63,817 nucleotides of DNA from Thiospirillum jenense (GTDB taxonomy: Bacteria > Pseudomonadota > Gammaproteobacteria > Chromatiales > Chromatiaceae): assembly GCF_014145225.1 (NCBI RefSeq), contig NZ_JABVCQ010000018.1, positions 1 to 63,817 of the forward strand, read 5' to 3'. Shown here piece after piece: positions 55,592 through 62,397 of the stretch. The notes beneath the pieces are model-generated. The model worked only from the letters and a program-made list of their open reading frames with translations. It had not been told where the DNA came from and did not search any database. The position numbers and the translations under genes were made by a program. Positions within the stretch are counted from its first letter, which is position 1, and every line of letters starts with the position of its first letter.

Positions 55592-56869
55592 TTACAGTGG
55601 CGAATAAAACGGTAAAAAGGTCACGGCATCCCCTTCAATAAGGGTGGTGTGCGGCGGAATCATTACCAATCCATTTGCCCATGTTAATGATGTAATTGCT
55701 GCGGATGAGCGACTGGGAAAGACCTGCACCATTGCTTGACCGGCATCAGTCCATTCTAAACGAGCGCGGTGATATTCGCAGCGTTTATCTGGTTTTGACC
55801 AATTAAATGCCGCCCGAGCGGGAATAGTCGGCGGTGTGACAATGCCTAATATGCCCTGCATCACCAATATTAACGGGCGGGCGAATAAATGAAACGTGAC
55901 AAATAATGACACAGGATTGCCGGGCGTGGCTAGAATTGGTGTCGTGCCAATATGCCCGAAAACCAATGGCTTACCAGGGCGCATTGCCACCTGCGTTAAT
56001 TCCACCGTGCCTAATTGCGCAATGGCCGGGCGGACGTGATCTTCATCGCCGACTGATACGCCGCCACTCACGATCACTAAATCAGCGTTGGCCGCCGCTT
56101 GGGTTAATAACAATTCGGTCGCAGCGCGGTTATCATTCACTTGACCGCATTCTAACACATCGCACTCTAATTGAGTTAGTAGTCCAGTTAATAGGGTGCT
56201 ATTGGAATTATAAATCTGCCCGGCGTTTAATGACTGACCAGGCGGAACTAATTCATCACCACTCGCAATGATCGCCACACGCACCCGCCGATATACGCTG
56301 ATTGCATCAATACCAACAGCGGCAATTAATGCCAGGTGTTGCGGTTGTAAGCGCGTACCCGGGGTGATTAATGTTTGACCATTGGCGACATCTTCACCGC
56401 GCCGCCGCACATTTGCTCCGGGTTTAATTGCCGCGCTCATGGTTGAATCAATTAACTGCATTCGATTGTCATTGACTTGACAAGCCTCTTGCACAATCAC
56501 CGTATTCGCTCCAATTGGCAGCGGTGCGCCGGTGAAAATCCGTGCGGTGGTATGCGGTAATAATGGCGCACTCGCCTGTCCCGCCGCAATGCGTTGGCTA
56601 ATACTCCAATCAGTTTGATTGGCAGTTAAATCGGCGCTGTTAATCGCATAGCCATCCATCGCGCTCTGATCCCACACGGGCAAATCTATTGGGCTAATGA
56701 TTGGCACAGCCAGCACCCGCCCCAGTGCTTTATTCAAAGTGACTAATTCAGTTTCATTCACCGAGTGCGCCTGTTCTAATAGATAACCGCAGGCTTGCGC
56801 GACCGGAATAGGACGGTCATCCATTGCACAAGTATTATTGGTTATTGAATTGGATTGGATAGTAGTCAT
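55592..56869 (-). CDS. moeA: Molybdopterin molybdenumtransferase MoeA
   Basis: A 425-residue enzyme that inserts molybdenum into adenylated molybdopterin. Features are the N-terminal PVAQACGYLLEQAHSV, DQSAMDGYAI, GDELVPPGQSLNAGQIYNSN, VSGGVSVGDEDHV and GTTPILATPGNPVSLFVTF. It overlaps the upstream moaB stop by 4 bases. No molybdoenzyme gene is in the window. Confidence 0.94.
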   Translation of the reverse strand: MTTIQSNSITNNTCAMDDRPIPVAQACGYLLEQAHSVNETELVTLNKALGRVLAVPIISPIDLPVWDQSAMDGYAINSADLTANQTDWSISQRIAAGQASAPLLPHTTARIFTGAPLPIGANTVIVQEACQVNDNRMQLIDSTMSAAIKPGANVRRRGEDVANGQTLITPGTRLQPQHLALIAAVGIDAISVYRRVRVAIIASGDELVPPGQSLNAGQIYNSNSTLLTGLLTQLECDVLECGQVNDNRAATELLLTQAAANADLVIVSGGVSVGDEDHVRPAIAQLGTVELTQVAMRPGKPLVFGHIGTTPILATPGNPVSLFVTFHLFARPLILVMQGILGIVTPPTIPARAAFNWSKPDKRCEYHRARLEWTDAGQAMVQVFPSRSSAAITSLTWANGLVMIPPHTTLIEGDAVTFLPFYSPL

Positions 56870-57402
56870 TGTTCTAATAATCGCGGTAATAATTGCACGA
56901 AATTACACGGGCTGGTGCGGCGATCTAATTGCGCGGCGAGGATGTCATCCCAGGCTAATTGACAAGCGGCTGGTGATCCGGGTAATGAAAAAATCAGGGT
57001 GCCATTCGCAATCCCAGCAAGAGCGCGGGATTGAATGGTTGCAGTGCCAATGTGCGCAAAAGATAATTGGCGAAATAATTCTCCAAAGCCAGTCAGTGCT
57101 TTATCCAATAATGGTAACACGGCTTCTGGAGTGCGATCACGTCCCGTCACGCCGGTGCCGCCGGTGGTGATAATGACTTGTACGCTTTTCTCGGCAATCC
57201 AAGTTGATAATAGCGCCCGCAATTGATAAATGTCATCAGTGCTTTGTGTTCGAGCGGCAAGACAGTGTCCGGCGTTAATGATTTTATTTTGCAATAATTC
57301 GCCTGATTGGTCATTTGCGGCTGTGCGGCTGTCGGAGACAGTTAATACGGCGATAGCGAGTGGTAAAAACTCGCCGGGGGCGTGGTGATGATGATGCGTC
57401 AT
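56866..57402 (-). CDS. moaB: MoaB/Mog-type molybdopterin adenylyltransferase
   Basis: A 178-residue MogA/MoaB-fold protein with LAIAVLTVSDSRTAANDQSG, VIITTGGTGVTGRDRTPEAV and FSLPGSPAACQLAWDDIL. These proteins adenylylate molybdopterin before MoeA acts. A His-rich start (THHHHH) is present. It lies 62 bases after dgkA. Confidence 0.92.
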   Translation of the reverse strand: MTHHHHHAPGEFLPLAIAVLTVSDSRTAANDQSGELLQNKIINAGHCLAARTQSTDDIYQLRALLSTWIAEKSVQVIITTGGTGVTGRDRTPEAVLPLLDKALTGFGELFRQLSFAHIGTATIQSRALAGIANGTLIFSLPGSPAACQLAWDDILAAQLDRRTSPCNFVQLLPRLLEQ

Positions 57403-57423
57403 ATGATTATTATCTATTAAGCA

Positions 57424-57449
57424 CGTTCCCGCGTTGGCGCATAAGAACG
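57424..57449. repeat. Palindromic repeat (REP-like), degenerate copy 2 of 4
   Basis: CGTTCCCGCGTTGGCGCAT followed by AAGAACG, in the short gap between dgkA and moaB. It has the same length and layout as the copies at 20608, 59667 and 61372 but a weaker right arm. Confidence 0.6.
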
Positions 57450-57464
57450 ATTATTTGATGGTCA

Positions 57465-57836
57465 TTATAGCCAGCGCGGCACTAGAATTAACGCCCAAAT
57501 CACTAAGGCAAACGCAATGCTGCTAAATACCGCAGCCGACGCAATATCTTTAGCACGACCGGACAATTCATGCCGTTCTAATCCCACGCGATCAACGTTT
57601 GCTTCAATCGCTGAATTGAGTAATTCGACAATCGGTACTAGCATTAAACTGCCCACGAGCATTGCCCGTTCAATTGGCGTTTCACCGAGCCACAATCCGA
57701 GTGGTACTAATGGAATGAGCAAGATGACTTCTTGACGGAATGCTTCTTCTAATTGATAACAGGCTTTGAAACCTTGCATTGAATACCCGAACGCTTTAAT
57801 AACGCGCTTTAAGCCTTTTTCATTTTGATATGCCAT
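57465..57836 (-). CDS. dgkA: Diacylglycerol kinase
   Basis: A 123-residue three-helix inner-membrane enzyme that recycles diacylglycerol to phosphatidate. Motifs are EEAFRQEVILLIPL, VELLNSAIEANVDRVGLERH and GRAKDIASAAVFSS. It starts the tight minus-strand series leading to the kinase and ridA. Confidence 0.95.
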   Translation of the reverse strand: MAYQNEKGLKRVIKAFGYSMQGFKACYQLEEAFRQEVILLIPLVPLGLWLGETPIERAMLVGSLMLVPIVELLNSAIEANVDRVGLERHELSGRAKDIASAAVFSSIAFALVIWALILVPRWL

Positions 57837-57879
57837 GCACTACTACTCTGTTGCTGTCCAATGAATAAAAATTGACACA

Positions 57880-58356
57880 TTAGGGTTGAATGACTGTGGG
57901 GAAATCTGGACACAATGGCGAATGCGTTTGTTGACCTGCCGATGTAAAAAAGCGCAATTGACCAGTTGCCAAACAAATCCATACTTCTTGTGCGCCCCGT
58001 TCTAAGTATAATTCCGTTTTCATTAACATTTCACGCTCGGTATTGCTGGGCGACATCACTTCCACGCAAATCTCCGGCGCGACATGATAGGGTGTTTCTA
58101 AACCGTATTGAGATAAAAATTGATTTGATGCCCAAACCACATCTGCAACCTTGACATTTTTAGCTGTTTCAATACTAATTTCGGCATAAGATTTGCCATC
58201 TTTTAATAACTCACGCAATAAAACAGCTATTTCCATCTGTAGCCCGCTATGAAAATTAGTCGCCGGACTCATTTCAATTTTTCCCCATTCGTTCATTTCG
58301 ATCTTATACGGAAGATCGGCCAACGTGGTATCCGCAATCACTTCTGACCATTGCAT
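57880..58356 (-). CDS. Uma2-family putative PD-(D/E)XK nuclease fold protein
   Basis: A 158-residue protein. It matches Uma2 proteins by YKIEMNEWGKIEMSPAT near the start, VKVADVVWAS (Asp of the nuclease core) and PEICVEVMSPSNTEREMLMKTELYLERGAQEVWI. CGGAG precedes ATG 58356; TTG 58383 is an alternative. Uma2 genes multiply in cyanobacteria and some sulfur bacteria; their biological role is unresolved. Confidence 0.8.
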   Translation of the reverse strand: MQWSEVIADTTLADLPYKIEMNEWGKIEMSPATNFHSGLQMEIAVLLRELLKDGKSYAEISIETAKNVKVADVVWASNQFLSQYGLETPYHVAPEICVEVMSPSNTEREMLMKTELYLERGAQEVWICLATGQLRFFTSAGQQTHSPLCPDFPTVIQP

Positions 58357-58427
58357 GGTTGACTCCGTTACATGATGCGTCAAATGTTAGAGTTTATCCG
58401 CACGTCTGACAGTGCGCTACCCAATTG

Positions 58428-58997
58428 TCAATCACGCCGCCCCATTTCGACATCTTCATAAATCACATCAAATGGCACACTGATTGGCAAACAAGTGAGT
58501 TCCAATTGACCAGCGGTTAATCGTTCTATTGCCCAATCGGTGCTGCGCCGATAAATCTCGATTTGCCGTTCCCATTGGTCAATAATGACGTATTCTTGCA
58601 AACTGGGAATCGTCATATATGAAAAGAGTTTTTCTCGCCGATCAATCCGCGCTGTTGATTCAGATAACACCTCAACTAATAAACAGGGTGCGGTGCAATA
58701 ATAAGTAGCGCGGTCGGTTGGATCACAACTCAATAGTAAATCTGGATAATAAAAAATGTCCTGTTCAGCAATACGCAGGCGCACTTTCATAGTGTTGGCG
58801 AATAATTGACAGGTTGTGCCTCGCAATTGTGGCCGCAATACAGCGCAGAGATTGCCGACAATTAAACAATGCCGATCAGTGGCACCAGTCATGGCGTAGA
58901 GTGCGCCGTTAATGTATTCGTGACAGCACTCCGCGCCGTCTTCGCTGGTGAGATAATCGTCAATTGACAGGAACGGTTGTTGAGCAAGTGTGGACAT
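58428..58997 (-). CDS. Uma2-family protein, second type
   Basis: A 189-residue protein with FLSIDDYLTSEDGAECCHEY, INGALYAMTGATDRHCLIVGN, the core FYYPDLLLSCDP and LLVEVLSESTARIDRREKLFSYM. AGGTG sits 6 bases before ATG 58997. Its N-terminal ~130 bases are closely repeated at 59500-59628 in a truncated copy. Confidence 0.82.
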   Translation of the reverse strand: MSTLAQQPFLSIDDYLTSEDGAECCHEYINGALYAMTGATDRHCLIVGNLCAVLRPQLRGTTCQLFANTMKVRLRIAEQDIFYYPDLLLSCDPTDRATYYCTAPCLLVEVLSESTARIDRREKLFSYMTIPSLQEYVIIDQWERQIEIYRRSTDWAIERLTAGQLELTCLPISVPFDVIYEDVEMGRRD

Positions 58998-59033
58998 TGG
59001 TAGCACCTATTAACCGTGTGACGTTGCAATCAT

Positions 59034-59486
59034 TTATTGAGACATTTCATTTGCGTATTCAGGCCAAAACGCATCATCTAATAATTGTGCAATCGTGAAG
59101 GGGCAATCCTCTGGAAAGGTGTTTAATGATAACCCAGTTTCACGCATCGCAGCACGGCGGGCGGCAGGGTAGCGAGCGACTATCATTTCATTCAAACGCG
59201 GTAATAAACTGGGGCTATCATGCAGGCGTTGTTGGATTTCATCCCGCGCATTATCAATTGATTGCGCCCAACTGGCACTGCGATGCAACGGTTGATAACG
59301 CCATTTTAATAAATGTAAAATCAACACCTTGAGCCAGCTTTCAATTGCGCGCCGTTCACTTTTGCCCATGTCTTCTAATTCCTCGGCAATGCGCGTTGTA
59401 TCAATCTCAGTGACGCGGCCGGCGCGTAGTGATTCGGCATTGCTGATTAACCACGCATAATAGTCGGTATCGTAATCAGGCGACAT
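59034..59486 (-). CDS. DUF29-family protein
   Basis: A 150-residue protein with the DUF29 layout: YDTDYYAWLISNAESLRAG, IDTTRIAEELEDMGKSERRA, LKVLILHLLKWRYQPLHRS and CPFTIAQLLDDAFWPE. The fold is all-helical and the function unknown. It is placed between the intact and truncated Uma2 genes and overlaps the end of the latter by 11 bases. Confidence 0.82.
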   Translation of the reverse strand: MSPDYDTDYYAWLISNAESLRAGRVTEIDTTRIAEELEDMGKSERRAIESWLKVLILHLLKWRYQPLHRSASWAQSIDNARDEIQQRLHDSPSLLPRLNEMIVARYPAARRAAMRETGLSLNTFPEDCPFTIAQLLDDAFWPEYANEMSQ

Positions 59487-59628
59487 CGTTATTCAACCAT
59501 GATGACATCTTCTCAGTGGCACCAGTCATGGCGTAGAGTTCGCCGTTAATGTATTCGTGGCGGCAATCTGCGCCATCTTCACTAATGAGATAATCGTCAA
59601 TTGACAGGAACGATTGTTTGGCGAGCAT
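59476..59628 (-). pseudogene. Truncated Uma2 gene (N-terminal ~40 codons only)
   Basis: It begins LAKQSFLSIDDYLISEDGAD then HEYINGELYAMTGATE, nearly the same as the intact Uma2 protein encoded at 58428-58997. It then leaves the homology and stops after KMSSWLNNDVA. The rest of the nuclease domain is missing, and DUF29 begins where it breaks off. Confidence 0.75.
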
Positions 59629-59666
59629 ATACAATACCTGCGCATCAATGATGAATGAAGCATAAG

Positions 59667-59692
59667 CGTTCCCACGTTGGCGCATGGGAACG
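59667..59692. repeat. Palindromic repeat (REP-like), copy 3 of 4
   Basis: CGTTCCCACGTTGGCGCA followed by TGGGAACG, between gcvPB and the truncated Uma2 gene. Same 26-bp layout as the copies at 20608, 57424 and 61372. Confidence 0.75.
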
Positions 59693-59708
59693 ATTAAACT
59701 GCCGCTTT

Positions 59709-61169
59709 TTATTCGCTCGGCCGCCACGCCAAATCCAATTGTCGTGCTGCGCGCACATCATCCAGTCGTTTCACCGGCAATTGATGCGGCGCATTTTTTA
59801 ATAATTCAGGCGTATGCTCCGCTTCGTGGCGAATGGCAATCATGGCATCAATAAAGCCGTCGAGAGTCGCTTGACTTTCGGTTTCGGTTGGTTCAATTAA
59901 CAAGCATTCCGGCACTAATAACGGGAAATACGTCGTCGGTGCGTGATAGCCATAATCTAATAACCGCTTGGCAAAATCCATTGCCGTCACGCCAAATAAC
60001 TGCGCCTCACGTTTTAAGGTGATAATAAATTCGTGACTGGCGCGGCGCGTTGGATAGGCGGTTTGAAACCCGGCGTCAGTTAATCGTTTCATTAAATAAT
60101 TTGCATTTAACGTGGCGTATTCAGCGACACGTTTTAATCCATTCGCGCCGAGTAATTTTGAATAAACATAAGCGCGTAATGCAATGCCGATATTGCCGCC
60201 AAATGCGGTTAATCGCCCGATGCTCTGCGGGCAGTCGGCTTCGGTCAACCAGCGGTAGGCGTGACCGTCGTGGGCGACTCGTGGCACGGGCAGGTACGCG
60301 ATCAGGTGCGCGGCGACGCCGACGGGGCCGGCGCCGGGGCCGCCGCCGCCGTGTGGCGTGGAAAATGTTTTGTGTAAATTCAAATGGATAACGTCGAAGC
60401 CCATGTCGCCCGGGCGTAGGTGGCCGAGGATGGCGTTCAAATTGGCGCCGTCGTAGTAGAGCAGACCGCCGGCTGCGTGGACGATGTCGGCAATGGCGGC
60501 GATATTGCGTTCAAAAACGCCTAACGTGCTGGGATTGGTCAGCATGATGCCGGCGGTGTGCGGACCAACTGCTTGACGCAGCGCGGTTAAATCCAAATCC
60601 CCCGCCGCGTCGGTCGGCAATTCGCGCACCGTAAATCCGGCCATGATTGCCGAAGCAGGATTTGTGCCATGCGCGGCGTCCGGCACCAGCATTTCCGTCC
60701 GCGCCGCATCGCCCCGCGCCGCGTGATACGCCCGAATCATCGCTACGCCGGCAAATTCGCCCTGCGCACCGGCGGCAGGTGACAGCGCAATCGCGGCCAT
60801 TCCCGTCACGTTCGCCAACATTTCCTGCAAATCGTGCAAACAGGCCAACACGCCCTGTCCGTGATCGGCGGGGGCGAGCGGGTGGCGGGTGATAAAGCCC
60901 GGCAGGCTGGCGAGGGTGTGGCTGGCGCGTGGATTGTATTTCATCGTGCATGAACCGAGCGGGTAAAAGTGGCTATCTACCGCGAAGTTGCGCTGTGAGA
61001 GGCGGGTGTAATGGCGTACCACGTCGAGTTCGGACACTTCGGGCAACGCGGGCGGCTGGCGACGGCGGGCGGTGGCGGGAATGTCGGCGATGGCGGCGGC
61101 AGCGAGCGCGGTTAATGGGGCTTGGGTGCTGGCGCGGCGGCCGGGGCGGGAGTGGTCGTGAATTAACAT
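59709..61169 (-). CDS. gcvPB: Glycine dehydrogenase (decarboxylating) subunit 2
   Basis: A 486-residue PLP subunit of the two-part P-protein of the glycine cleavage system. The PLP lysine lies in [36 protein letters not shown] and [11 protein letters not shown] are also typical. ATG 61169 gives [12 protein letters not shown]; the frame is open to 61217. gcvPA, gcvH and gcvT, which normally lie just upstream, are absent. The middle of the gene is strongly GC-rich and both ends AT-leaning. Confidence 0.95.
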   Translation of the reverse strand: MLIHDHSRPGRRASTQAPLTALAAAAIADIPATARRRQPPALPEVSELDVVRHYTRLSQRNFAVDSHFYPLGSCTMKYNPRASHTLASLPGFITRHPLAPADHGQGVLACLHDLQEMLANVTGMAAIALSPAAGAQGEFAGVAMIRAYHAARGDAARTEMLVPDAAHGTNPASAIMAGFTVRELPTDAAGDLDLTALRQAVGPHTAGIMLTNPSTLGVFERNIAAIADIVHAAGGLLYYDGANLNAILGHLRPGDMGFDVIHLNLHKTFSTPHGGGGPGAGPVGVAAHLIAYLPVPRVAHDGHAYRWLTEADCPQSIGRLTAFGGNIGIALRAYVYSKLLGANGLKRVAEYATLNANYLMKRLTDAGFQTAYPTRRASHEFIITLKREAQLFGVTAMDFAKRLLDYGYHAPTTYFPLLVPECLLIEPTETESQATLDGFIDAMIAIRHEAEHTPELLKNAPHQLPVKRLDDVRAARQLDLAWRPSE

Positions 61170-61281
61170 GGTGGAATAGCGCGTATTGGTGAGTGATAAC
61201 GCGCTATTGTAAAGCAAACGGCGGCGGGTGTGAGAATTGCGCGGGCGGGGTGGGGAATGGAAATGAAACTGTTGCGGTATT

Positions 61282-61315
61282 AAAAACCGCCCAATTGGTG
61301 AGGGCGGGTTTTTAT
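61282..61315 (-). terminator. Rho-independent terminator
   Basis: A GC-rich stem pairs ACCGCCC with GGGCGGGT (one bulge) around about 9 bases and is flanked by A5 and T5, so it could work both ways. On the minus strand it would end the 62064-61514 gene pair. The gap 61170-61513 otherwise contains one palindromic repeat and no gene. Confidence 0.65.
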
Positions 61316-61371
61316 TTGGGGGAATGTAGTAGGTGATTAAATTGTAACTGTTTGATTTTATTAGACGAATG

Positions 61372-61397
61372 CGTTCTCACGCTGGCGCGTGAAAACG
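61372..61397. repeat. Palindromic repeat (REP-like), copy 4 of 4
   Basis: CGTTCTCACGCTGGCGCGTG followed by AAAACG, between the terminator and the immunity-like gene. Same layout as the copies at 20608, 57424 and 59667. Confidence 0.7.
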
Positions 61398-61513
61398 AAT
61401 CAGTTATTAATGATCCACGTTAAAACAACTCTAGTATAGATGTTGGTTATTCCATGTTGTTAAATGATCAGGCGTTAATCATTTGATGATGTGAGTTGGG
61501 TTGACTATACTAT

Positions 61514-61840
61514 TCAAGCCGCCCGTGCTAGATGCTGATTGACAACAGACCAAAAAATTGAAATCTGCTCAGGCTTTCGGTCGAAGTAGTCTTCAAAAAA
61601 ACCTGACACGTTTAATAATGGCGGATAAGCGTAACGTTCCCCTTCTTCACCAAATTCAGTTATCCAATCGTTGGCTTCTCGATTATCTATTACATCAAAA
61701 AGTGCCGGTTCATACAGGTAAGGATTGCCCGAATCATTTAATATACGATAAGCGTCGGCTTCTATCCCTAATACGAAATACTGCCGGCCTTCCGACAACT
61801 CAGGATAAGCAGGATGCTTAGATTTTAGCTGTATAATCAT
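61514..61840 (-). CDS. Small acidic protein, candidate immunity protein
   Basis: A 108-residue soluble, acidic protein beginning MIIQLKSKHPAYPELSEGRQ, with YFVLGIEADAYRILNDSG and SGFFEDYFDRKPEQISIFW. Its composition and position directly after a toxin-tip-like gene (2-base gap) suggest an immunity protein of a polymorphic toxin system. I cannot name a family with certainty. Confidence 0.5.
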   Translation of the reverse strand: MIIQLKSKHPAYPELSEGRQYFVLGIEADAYRILNDSGNPYLYEPALFDVIDNREANDWITEFGEEGERYAYPPLLNVSGFFEDYFDRKPEQISIFWSVVNQHLARAA

Positions 61841-61842
61841 TG

Positions 61843-62064
61843 TTAAACTTCTTTCAGTTTCATTTCAAATCGTCCTATACCATGATGCTCATACCAATGG
61901 AATTCACACGGTTTCCCATTGACTTCAAAAATCGGTGAACTTTTTTTGACCCATTGCGCTCGACTGCCCCCGTACTCATCCACGAGTCTTTGAATATCAC
62001 GAATGCGCTGGCCTTTTGCAATGATACGCGATTGAGCAAGCAATTCTTTTGTCAGTTCAATAAT
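61843..62064 (-). CDS. Orphan toxin-tip-like protein (polymorphic toxin C-terminus)
   Basis: About 73 residues. The conserved-looking part is GQRIRDIQRLVDEYGGS, then QWVKKSSPIFEVNG and EFHWYEHHGIGRFEMKLKEV. It resembles C-terminal tips of Rhs/CdiA-like toxins, but no delivery domain precedes it. A TTG at 62043 is an option; however, AAAGGAG (62072-62078) is followed after 7 bases by ATT 62064, so ATT is taken as the start. It could be a displaced orphan cassette. Confidence 0.45.
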   Translation of the reverse strand: MIELTKELLAQSRIIAKGQRIRDIQRLVDEYGGSRAQWVKKSSPIFEVNGKPCEFHWYEHHGIGRFEMKLKEV

Positions 62065-62150
62065 TGAAAATCTCCTTTCGATCTATCGCCCCAACAATAT
62101 TAACACTAACACCAGCAATTTTGCACTCGTGTTATAAAAATGGGGAGCCG

Positions 62151-62389
62151 CGTAGGTTGGGTTGTATTCTTTGCGCGGTGTTAATAATGAATAACCAATC
62201 CAAACGGTACACAACCCAATATGTCCCCGCCCGCCTATTCAACTCCATTCAATTGAATTAACCATTTTTATTAGCTCCCCCTTTGGAAAAAGGGGGTTGG
62301 GGGGATTTAATCAAAAGCGGGAATGTTGGGTTGCCCAATTGGTGATGGTGGATTAATTGCGGGGCGGCACGCGGGCAACCCAACCTACG
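62151..62389. mobile_element. MITE-like element with perfect 14-bp inverted ends
   Basis: CGTAGGTTGGGTTG at 62151-62164 is the exact reverse complement of CAACCCAACCTACG at 62376-62389. The 239-bp interior has no gene. It contains a strong hairpin (CCCCCTTT-GGAA-AAAGGGGG, 62277-62296) and further TTGGGTTG/CAACCCAA partial repeats. The size, the ends and the lack of coding content fit a miniature inverted-repeat element. Flanking target duplications were not clear. Confidence 0.6.
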
Positions 62390-62397
62390 CTGCTCAT

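Noticed and set aside
60050-61192. Several plus-strand frames across gcvPB
   Set aside because: Arg/Gly-rich shadows of the GC-rich gcvPB gene with no start signals.
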